A DNA stretch of 6,329 nucleotides from CAYNRQ01 sp964399875. GTDB lineage: Archaea; Aenigmatarchaeota; Aenigmatarchaeia; QMZP01. The DNA is taken from assembly GCA_964399875.1 (NCBI GenBank), contig CAYNRQ010000061.1:1-6329 (forward strand), given 5' to 3'. Shown in pieces: positions 1-4,320 of this stretch (position 1 is its first letter; every line of letters begins with the position of its first letter). Both the position numbers and the translations under genes were made by a program. The notes under the pieces are model-generated. The model was not told the origin of the DNA and made no database searches. It saw only the letters and a program-made list of their open reading frames with translations.

Positions 1-18
1 CGATTGCCTTGTTTGGAA

Positions 19-39
19 CCACCGGTCAGAGACCGGTGG
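19..39 (+). repeat. Perfect 9-bp inverted repeat with AGA spacer
   Basis: CCACCGGTC and GACCGGTGG are exact reverse complements separated by AGA. The following sequence is rich in T (ATTCTTATTT, then ATTTTT at 55-60), so it resembles an intrinsic terminator of something left of the window. It also sits just upstream of the thyA TATA box, where a repressor or activator could bind. Sequence alone does not separate the two readings. Confidence 0.6.
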
Positions 40-47
40 AATTCTTA

Positions 48-54
48 TTTAAAT
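48..54 (+). promoter_or_regulatory. TATA box for thyA
   Basis: TTTAAAT matches the archaeal TATA consensus. Its centre is about 34 bp before the thyA ATG, which predicts a start site near 77 and a leader of only about 8 nt. It forms the right end of the repeat shared with dcd. Confidence 0.6.
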
Positions 55-84
55 ATTTTTAATTCCATAATTAATCAGATTTTT

Positions 85-882
85 ATGACAGACATTCCAA
101 AAGAACCTACTGGCTATGAAGGCACTTATACGCCGCTTGTTATAGAAGCAAAAAGTTTAGGCGAGGCCTGGGAGCTTGCAGTAAGGAATATGATGAAAAT
201 GGGTTTTAATAGGTTTGTAAAGGCCCCTGAGTATCAGACCTGGACAAAGGATTCTCCTATGTTTATAACGGTAAAGAATCCCATGGCTGAGCCAAGGATC
301 TCTCCAAAGGCCCCATTAACAAAGGAGATGGCAGAGGAGTATGCCAAAAACATGATAGAGGGAATGCCAAAGGAAAAGGAGAATGCATTTGATTATACAT
401 ACTTCTCAAGGCTCAGATGTTATCCGGACTGCATTATAAGGGCAGGTATAGCGGGTGTGGGAAATGAAGAAGATGACAAGGCTTATGTGGAAAAAATATC
501 ACAGGGTAAGTGCGTTGTCCAGAGAATAGACCAAGTCCAGAAGGTTATAGACATTTTCAAGAAGGACCCCACAAGAAGAACTGCTGTTATGCATACATGG
601 ATACCCATGAGGGATCTTGCAAAGTTTACACCAGAGAGAAAAGACACATCCTCTCCCTGTGTTGTTCTTATACATCCTCAACTGGTTGATGGCAAGCTCC
701 ATTTTAACGTTGTGATGAAAACCAATGATCTCTTCAATGCATGGCCTGGCAATGCATATGCAATAACAGCCCTGCAGAAGTATATTGCAGATGAGCTTGG
801 CGTTGGTATAGGTCACTATACACACTTCTCTATAGCCATGCAGATATATCAAGAAGTCTATGATGCTGCCAGGGATGTATAG
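85..882 (+). CDS. thyA: Thymidylate synthase, archaeal ThyA-like
   Basis: Predicted cytoplasmic enzyme of 265 residues that would methylate dUMP to dTMP with a methylene-folate-type cofactor. Visible ThyA-fold marks are the DPTRR phosphate-binding arginines (R164, R165), the catalytic cysteine in SSPCVV (C192), the NDLFNAWPGNAYAIT segment with D215 and N223 at the uracil-contacting positions, and Y255 in QIY near the C-terminus. N223 favours dUMP over dCMP, because the dCMP-specific relatives carry Asp there. Odd points by eye alignment: the usual Arg of the R-S-x-D motif is K212, and the His of the terminal H-I-Y motif is Q253. The frame stays open upstream to a TTG at 4, but that stretch crosses a hairpin and a TATA box. 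ATG 85 lies about 34 bp after the TATA centre and is chosen. The gene shares its promoter element with dcd, the next gene on the same strand. Family is secure; the exact methylation activity is slightly less so because of the two substitutions. Confidence 0.9.
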   Translation: MTDIPKEPTGYEGTYTPLVIEAKSLGEAWELAVRNMMKMGFNRFVKAPEYQTWTKDSPMFITVKNPMAEPRISPKAPLTKEMAEEYAKNMIEGMPKEKENAFDYTYFSRLRCYPDCIIRAGIAGVGNEEDDKAYVEKISQGKCVVQRIDQVQKVIDIFKKDPTRRTAVMHTWIPMRDLAKFTPERKDTSSPCVVLIHPQLVDGKLHFNVVMKTNDLFNAWPGNAYAITALQKYIADELGVGIGHYTHFSIAMQIYQEVYDAARDV

Positions 883-896
883 ATATCTTTTATTCT

Positions 897-1028
897 CAAA
901 CGGTTAATTGGCCACTACTCGCCGCCAGCCGTATGCAATTGGCTAATCGTTTGGGGGCAATTCCACCGCGGCTGGTGTTAGTCGTTTGCCTCGCTGGCTG
1001 AAACCGCCGGTCTATTGACGGTGGAATT
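897..1028 (+). other. GC-rich, highly foldable intergenic island between thyA and dcd
   Basis: Positions 901-1020 are 69 of 120 G+C (57.5%), against 22 of 60 in a sampled thyA line. Two foldable blocks follow one another. Block 1 pairs CAAACGGTTAATTG (897-910) with 936-939 plus TAATCGTTTG (944-953), with one G-T pair and a TGGC bulge. Block 2 pairs AATTCCACCG (959-968) with CGGTGGAATT (1019-1028) and encloses a second stem, 969-984 with 995-1009, with a few wobble pairs and one mismatch. No tRNA, C/D-box or other known RNA signature is visible. A TATA-like TATAGATA (about 878-885) lies upstream. It may be a noncoding RNA, a leader or a set of operators; no protein is encoded. It contains most of dispersed copy 2. 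Confidence 0.4.
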
Positions 1029-1039
1029 CTTATTTAAAT
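983..1039 (+). repeat. Dispersed element copy 2 (ahead of dcd)
   Basis: Partner of the copy at 1-54, on the same strand and again ending in a TATA box just ahead of a pyrimidine-nucleotide gene. The inverted repeat is weaker here (CCGCCG against CGGTGG at 1004-1009 and 1019-1024, with one G-T pair). The exact 21-bp match is 1019-1039. Confidence 0.7.
1033..1039 (+). promoter_or_regulatory. TATA box for dcd
   Basis: Same TTTAAAT in the same repeat context as the thyA box. The predicted start site is near 1062. That gives a 7-nt leader if translation begins at ATG 1069, or a 55-nt leader if it begins at ATG 1117. Confidence 0.55.
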
Positions 1040-1061
1040 CAAAAGAAAATAAGAATAAACA

Positions 1062-1090
1062 GGCTGAAATGATAACTGAACATATCAGCC
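1062..1090 (+). repeat. 6-bp inverted repeat in the dcd 5' region
   Basis: GGCTGA (1062-1067) and TCAGCC (1085-1090) are exact complements with a 17-nt loop that includes the candidate ATG 1069. The left arm begins at the start site predicted from the dcd TATA box. If ATG 1069 is used this is coding; if ATG 1117 is used it is a leader hairpin. Confidence 0.3.
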
Positions 1091-1116
1091 GCTGTGAGCA
1101 AGTGCGGGCGATTGGT

Positions 1117-1683
1117 ATGATATTGCCGGATCACGAGATAAAGAAATTACTAAAAGAAGGCAGACTGGTTATAGAGCCGATAGATTATCCAGATATACAG
1201 ATAAGGTCTGCTGGGGTTGATCTTAGGCTTGGAAATGAGTTCAGGGTCTTTAAGGTATCAACAGTCCCCTATATTGACACAAAACAAGAAAACAAAGACT
1301 ATACAGAAAGAATTGTTCTGGATGATGATAAGCCGTTTATTATTCATCCCGGAGAATTCATCCTTGCCTCTATAAAAGAGTATATAAAGATGCCGCCTGA
1401 TATCATGGGATCTGTTGACGGAAAATCAAGCCTCGGCAGATTGGGCATCTCTATTCATACAACCTCTGCTTCCATAAACCCTGGCTGGGAGGGAAGATTT
1501 GTTCTGGAGATAACAAACATGGGTCGTATGCCGGTGGCGTTATATCCGAATATGAGAATAGCAAAGCTTGTCTTGCATAGATTATCATCAGAATGCGAAA
1601 GGCCCTATGGCGCAAGAGAAGATTCTAAATATAACAAACAGGATTCTGTAACAGAGAGTAAAATACACAAGGAATCGGGTTAA
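1117..1683 (+). CDS. dcd: dCTP deaminase
   Basis: Predicted 188-residue enzyme deaminating dCTP to dUTP, supplying dUMP to the neighbouring thymidylate synthase. Family marks: N-terminal MILPDHEI, SAGVDLRLGNEF (31-42), HPGEF (77-81), GKSSLGRLG (102-110, with the active-site Ser/Arg), NPGWEGRFVLE (121-131) with E131 at the catalytic glutamate, and the C-terminal REDSKY region that closes over the nucleotide. By eye, the usual T-A-(H/G) loop reads T-S-A here, and the Asp before PGW is Asn. Whether it is monofunctional or also hydrolyses dUTP cannot be decided from this. Start choice: ATG 1117 gives the N-terminus usual for the family. The frame continues upstream through GTG 1102 and ATG 1069 to a TTG at 1015; ATG 1069 lies 33 bp after the TATA centre, as in thyA, and would add 16 residues. 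No clear Shine-Dalgarno sequence precedes either ATG. Function is secure, the start is not. Confidence 0.92.
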   Translation: MILPDHEIKKLLKEGRLVIEPIDYPDIQIRSAGVDLRLGNEFRVFKVSTVPYIDTKQENKDYTERIVLDDDKPFIIHPGEFILASIKEYIKMPPDIMGSVDGKSSLGRLGISIHTTSASINPGWEGRFVLEITNMGRMPVALYPNMRIAKLVLHRLSSECERPYGAREDSKYNKQDSVTESKIHKESG

Positions 1684-1700
1684 GAAAGGTTTAAATATAA
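1684..1700 (+). promoter_or_regulatory. BRE/TATA promoter of rpl10e
   Basis: A purine-rich GAAAGG, of the TFB-recognition type, lies directly ahead of TTTAAATATAA (1690-1700), just after the dcd stop codon. This is the best-formed promoter in the window, fitting a ribosomal protein gene. The predicted start site is near 1720, leaving a leader of about 58 nt. Confidence 0.6.
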
Positions 1701-1744
1701 TAACTCTTCTAAATAACTATAGACTGGCTGGCTGTGTGAATTGT

Positions 1745-1774
1745 ATGTGTCAGCTTGTTATAGAATGCAGATGA
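1745..1774 (+). other. Possible nine-codon upstream ORF in the rpl10e leader
   Basis: ATG at 1745 opens a frame reading MCQLVIECR and stops at TGA 1772-1774, four nucleotides before the rpl10e ATG. It lies downstream of the start site predicted from the 1690-1700 TATA box (about 1720), so it would be in the mRNA. Stop-to-start proximity would permit translational coupling or reinitiation. An ORF this short can arise by chance and no ribosome-binding site is evident. Confidence 0.2.
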
Positions 1775-1778
1775 TAGT

Positions 1779-2294
1779 ATGGGACTGAGACCAGCTAAGT
1801 GCTATAAAAAAGTTGGAAGGCCTTATACAAGGCAGAGCAAGAAAAAACCTAGAAGAAGCTATGTAAAAGGTATTCCATCTCCAAAGATAGTAAGGTTTGA
1901 GCAGGGTAATAAAAAAAAGGAATTCTCAAAAAAACTGGTTTTGGTGTCCACTGATAAGGTTCAGATAAGGCACAACGCGCTTGAGGCTGCAAGGATTGCA
2001 GCAAACAAAATTTTGAACGATGGTCTGGGTGCTGAGGGATATTTCCTAAAAATACTTGTATATCCACATAACATCATGAGGGAAAACCCCCTGGCTACCG
2101 GGGCAGGAGCAGACAGGTTTCAGACAGGTATGAGGAAATCCTTTGGACATCCTATCGGCATGTCTGCTATTGTAAAGGAGAATCAGAAGTTGATTGAGGT
2201 GAGGGTTGATTCAGACAAAGAGATGATAGCAAAAAAAGCCCTAAAGGTGGCTGGTTCTAAATTTCCTATTAAATGCATAATTCAGTCCAATTGA
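1779..2294 (+). CDS. rpl10e: Large-subunit ribosomal protein L10e (uL16 family)
   Basis: Complete 171-residue protein of the large ribosomal subunit, the archaeal/eukaryotic counterpart of bacterial L16, located by the central protuberance and the tRNA-binding region. Recognised by the N-terminal GLRPAKCYKKVGRPYTR, the central VQIRHNALEAARIAANKIL and KILVYPHNIMRENPLATGAG, and the ADRFQTGMRKSFGHPIG core. It is strongly basic at the N-terminus, as expected for an rRNA binder. The length is typical of archaeal members. ATG 1779 begins the canonical M-x-x-R-P-A-x-C-Y start, so the start is firm. A strong TATA box at 1690-1700 directly after the dcd stop implies its own transcript with a leader of roughly 55-60 nt. 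There is no strong Shine-Dalgarno sequence, but a nine-codon upstream ORF ends 4 nt before the start. Its 3' end overlaps the convergent small gene by 13 bp. It is the best taxonomic marker in the window. Confidence 0.97.
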   Translation: MGLRPAKCYKKVGRPYTRQSKKKPRRSYVKGIPSPKIVRFEQGNKKKEFSKKLVLVSTDKVQIRHNALEAARIAANKILNDGLGAEGYFLKILVYPHNIMRENPLATGAGADRFQTGMRKSFGHPIGMSAIVKENQKLIEVRVDSDKEMIAKKALKVAGSKFPIKCIIQSN

Positions 2295-2578
2295 TAATGC
2301 TTTAATTCACCATTCAGGTTGTATTCTTTTCTGAATTTTTGGTCTATTTTTATGCTTAAATCAGCATGCACTGGTGTAAAGGTTTTAGAGTAATACCATC
2401 TGCCGTTTTCTATATCAAAGTAAACATCCACTGTTTCTATGTCAATCCTGCATCTGTAAGGTATTATTGTTGTTTCGATTCCATTCTCTGTTAGCAAACC
2501 TGTTGCTGGGTTGTATTCGAAATCCATGCCCATGATGTTCATGGTTATTTTTTCATCTTTATTACCCACAGTTCCCAT
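2282..2578 (-). CDS. Small hypothetical protein, 98 aa
   Basis: Not recognised. The product is a soluble-looking, mixed-charge protein with no signal peptide or membrane segment. Its central part (DFEYNPATG, TTIIPYRCRIDIE, VDVYFDIENGRWYY, ADLSIKIDQKF) alternates hydrophobic and polar residues in a way that suggests a beta-rich fold. There is one cysteine. ATG 2578 is chosen because an AGGTG Shine-Dalgarno sequence (2589-2585) lies 6 nt ahead of it; a GTG at 2587 in the same frame sits inside that site and is less likely. A TATA-like TTATAAAT lies about 35 bp before the ATG. It is the last gene of the glmS-glmU-membrane protein run, 54 bp after the preceding gene, and converges on rpl10e with a 13-bp overlap. 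A clean start signal, a sensible composition and the operon position support a real gene. The function is unknown. Confidence 0.72.
   Translation of the reverse strand: MGTVGNKDEKITMNIMGMDFEYNPATGLLTENGIETTIIPYRCRIDIETVDVYFDIENGRWYYSKTFTPVHADLSIKIDQKFRKEYNLNGELKHYQLD
2327..2351 (+). terminator. Candidate T-run terminator of rpl10e
   Basis: Three T-runs on the + strand (2327-2330, 2336-2340, 2347-2351) begin 33 bp past the rpl10e stop, the kind of U-tract that ends archaeal transcripts without a hairpin. They lie inside the convergent 98-aa gene, where they encode Lys-rich codons on the other strand, so they may be incidental. Confidence 0.3.
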
Positions 2579-2617
2579 ACTTCCCACCTAAGTAGAATAA
2601 GATTATATGATTTATAA
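2579..2617 (-). promoter_or_regulatory. TATA-like box and ribosome-binding site of the 98-aa gene
   Basis: On the - strand TTATAAATC (2617-2609) is followed about 20 nt later by AGGTG (2589-2585), complementary to the archaeal 16S rRNA 3' end and 6 nt from ATG 2578. The ribosome-binding site decides the start against the in-frame GTG 2587. The TATA-like box would allow separate transcription, starting at or just within the ribosome-binding site. Confidence 0.45.
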
Positions 2618-2632
2618 GCTTTTCTGTAGTGT

Positions 2633-3064
2633 CTAGAAGGAAGGTATGTATGGCATGATGAAACTTGTAAGATAAGGGATTAAGAATATGCTGAGTCCAT
2701 ACCCTATTACACCAACTATAACTGCGTGAAGAAAAGACAGATCTGAAAAGAACAGTTTAGAGAGTATTATCCATATTAACAGGGGCAGGATTAGTGTTAA
2801 AAAAGGCACCACTGTTATATAACCCGAAATAAGCCCCAGGACGCCAAGATAGTTTATCAGATTCAGCACCAGAACAAAAAAGAAGGCATTAATTAGTCTT
2901 ACTGTTTCTCCTCCGCTCCTGCTGATTATTCCCACAACTATCATTAGAACTATTCCACCGACAATGGTAGACACAATTATGTTAATTGCAAGGTTTATCC
3001 AGTTAGCAGTGCTGGTTATATTTGTGAGGGGTGCCAAAAATCCGGGGAGATTAAGATCTGCCAT
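2633..3064 (-). CDS. Predicted four-helix integral membrane protein, unknown function
   Basis: 143-residue, very hydrophobic protein. The first 20 residues are polar to moderately hydrophobic (LNLPGFLAPLTNITSTANW), followed by four likely membrane helices at about 22-47, 57-80, 82-108 and 112-138. The longest polar loop lies around residues 48-56 (SRSGGETVR), and its two arginines suggest a cytoplasmic face under the positive-inside rule. No catalytic motif or Cys pair is visible. It begins 25 bp after the glmU-like gene. The only ribosome-binding-like site is GGAG (3081-3078), 13 nt before the ATG, which is long, so it may be translated by coupling or from a weak internal promoter (CTTAAAAG near 3090). 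Position after two UDP-GlcNAc genes hints at an envelope or glycan role, but that rests on neighbourhood only. It is real with good probability; the family is not recognised. Confidence 0.78.
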   Translation of the reverse strand: MADLNLPGFLAPLTNITSTANWINLAINIIVSTIVGGIVLMIVVGIISRSGGETVRLINAFFFVLVLNLINYLGVLGLISGYITVVPFLTLILPLLIWIILSKLFFSDLSFLHAVIVGVIGYGLSIFLIPYLTSFIMPYIPSF

Positions 3065-3089
3065 ATTTTATTATTTGCTCCTTTTGCTT

Positions 3090-4286
3090 TTAAGTTTTGT
3101 CTTTTTTTACTATTTCACCCGGCAAAGTTGTTTTATCAGGCCATATTTTTCTCCCGGGATATATAACAGTATTGGCACCTGTATGCACATTATCTCCTAT
3201 AACAGTGCCGAATTTTTTTCTTTCTGTGTCAACAAGTGTTGGTTTGTCCTTTTTATATATTGCTGTCTTTATGTTCCCTTTGTCATGCCTCCAGTTCGTG
3301 GCTATTGTTCCTCCGCCTATATTTGCGTTTTTTCCTATTATAGAATCACCGATGTAACAGAGATGTGAAACAGCTGCATTTTCCATCAGTATGCTGTTCT
3401 TTATCTCTGAAGCATTTCCAACAGTGCAGTTATTGCCTATTGATGTGCAGGGTCTTATCAGACAGTTTGGGCCTATGGTACAGTTCTTTCCTATAATGAC
3501 AGGCCCCTCTATATAGGATCCGCTTTTTATTGTTGTTTCTTCACCCACAAAGACAGTGCCTTTGATTGTTGCATTTTTTTCTATATTTCCTCTTATTCGT
3601 GATTTTTTCATTCTTTTAAGAATGTATTCGTTGGCTTCAAGCATCTGCCACGGGTATCCGACAGGAAGCCAAAAATCCGAAACCTTTTCATAAAACACTT
3701 TTTCAATCTTTGCCAATTTGTTTATATGGTCTGTTGTTTCATATTCCCCTCTTTTGGTCTTCTTTATTTCAGAATCAAACACCCTTTTGTCAAGGACATA
3801 AAGACCGGTATTTGTTAGGTTTGTTGTTGGTTTTTCTGGTTTTTCAAGTATTTTTTTCACAGACTTCCCATCTATCAGCACTATGCCGAATTTTTCAGGA
3901 CTTTTTGTCTCTTTAACAAGAATGCAGTATCTGTGCTTGAGACATCTCTTGATATCCTCTTTGGAATACAGATCATCCCCATTCAGTAAAACAAACCTGT
4001 CTTTAAGGATGTTTTTAGCCTGCAAAAGGGCATGGCCTGTGCCATGCTGCTCCTTTTGTTCCACATAGGTTAGTTTTATGCTGCTGTGTTTGTTTCCAAA
4101 TAGATTCTTTACCATTTCCTTCTTGTATCCTATAACTATTATAACTTCGTTAACCAGACCTCTTAATTGCTCCAGGTTGTGCTCTAGGATGGTTTTATTA
4201 GCTATCTTTAGAAGGGGTTTTGGAGTACTGAGCGTAAGGGGATATGTTCTTGTTGACTTTCCTGCGCATAGGATTACTGCCTGCAT
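3090..4286 (-). CDS. glmU: Bifunctional sugar-1-phosphate nucleotidylyltransferase/acetyltransferase, GlmU-like
   Basis: 398-residue two-domain cytoplasmic enzyme expected to acetylate glucosamine-1-phosphate and couple the product to UTP, giving UDP-GlcNAc. The N-terminal nucleotidyltransferase domain (about 1-225) has AVILCAGKSTRTYPLT (3-18), PKPLLKI (22-28), GTGHALLQA (82-90), NGDD (102-105, metal-binding Asp) and EKP with TNTGLYV (148-164). The C-terminal part (about 230-390) is a left-handed beta-helix of hexapeptide repeats (IGKNCTIGPNCLI, IGNNCTVGN). It contains H308 in SHLCYIGDS, matching the acetyltransferase histidine of GlmU, and NIGGGTIATNW (322-332). The length and architecture fit archaeal enzymes that use several sugars, so glucose-1-phosphate thymidylyl- or uridylyltransferase activity is possible. 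The glycine of the usual G-x-G-T-R loop is Ser here. It starts 34 bp after glmS, with GGTG 5 nt before the ATG and a TATA-like box in the gap. Confidence 0.9.
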   Translation of the reverse strand: MQAVILCAGKSTRTYPLTLSTPKPLLKIANKTILEHNLEQLRGLVNEVIIVIGYKKEMVKNLFGNKHSSIKLTYVEQKEQHGTGHALLQAKNILKDRFVLLNGDDLYSKEDIKRCLKHRYCILVKETKSPEKFGIVLIDGKSVKKILEKPEKPTTNLTNTGLYVLDKRVFDSEIKKTKRGEYETTDHINKLAKIEKVFYEKVSDFWLPVGYPWQMLEANEYILKRMKKSRIRGNIEKNATIKGTVFVGEETTIKSGSYIEGPVIIGKNCTIGPNCLIRPCTSIGNNCTVGNASEIKNSILMENAAVSHLCYIGDSIIGKNANIGGGTIATNWRHDKGNIKTAIYKKDKPTLVDTERKKFGTVIGDNVHTGANTVIYPGRKIWPDKTTLPGEIVKKDKT

Positions 4287-4314
4287 GCTAACACCATATT
4301 ATTGTATATATTAA
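4287..4314 (-). promoter_or_regulatory. Internal TATA-like box and GGTG site ahead of the glmU-like gene
   Basis: The 34-bp gap after glmS contains TTAATATATA on the - strand (4314-4305), placed for a start at or next to ATG 4286. GGTG (4295-4292) lies 5 nt from the ATG and could act as a ribosome-binding site in a read-through transcript from glmS. AT-richness alone could produce the TATA-like run. Confidence 0.4.
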
Positions 4315-4320
4315 TTAAGT

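Larger units (their letters stand above)
1..54 (+). repeat. Dispersed element copy 1 (left edge, ahead of thyA)
   Basis: Positions 34-54 match 1019-1039 exactly over 21 bp (CGGTGGAATTC then TTATTTAAAT). Weaker similarity continues left: CG-TTGCCT, then a G-rich stretch, then AACC-CCGGTC, back to base 1, aligning with 983-1018 with a few gaps. The copy therefore probably continues beyond the window. It contains the hairpin at 19-39 and ends in the thyA TATA box. Confidence 0.7.

Noticed and set aside
4..84. Extended N-terminus of thyA from TTG 4
   Set aside because: The stretch is made of the hairpin, the TATA box and the short leader; the family-like product begins near ATG 85.
499..852. 117-codon open frame on the - strand
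   Set aside because: Lies entirely antisense to thyA, has no recognisable motif or start signal, and the + strand product is clearly conserved.
897..1028. tRNA, RNase P or SRP RNA in the GC-rich island
   Set aside because: No T-loop consensus on either strand, and none of the conserved cores of RNase P or SRP RNA; it is also too short for the latter two.
2655..2746. ATGATGA and CTGA motifs suggesting a C/D-box guide RNA on the + strand
   Set aside because: Box spacing and total length (about 90 nt) do not fit archaeal C/D RNAs, and the region is coding on the other strand.
2964..3368. 134-codon open frame on the + strand
   Set aside because: Shadow of the membrane protein and the glmU-like gene; its Cys/Phe/Tyr-rich composition is typical of antisense to AT-rich coding sequence.
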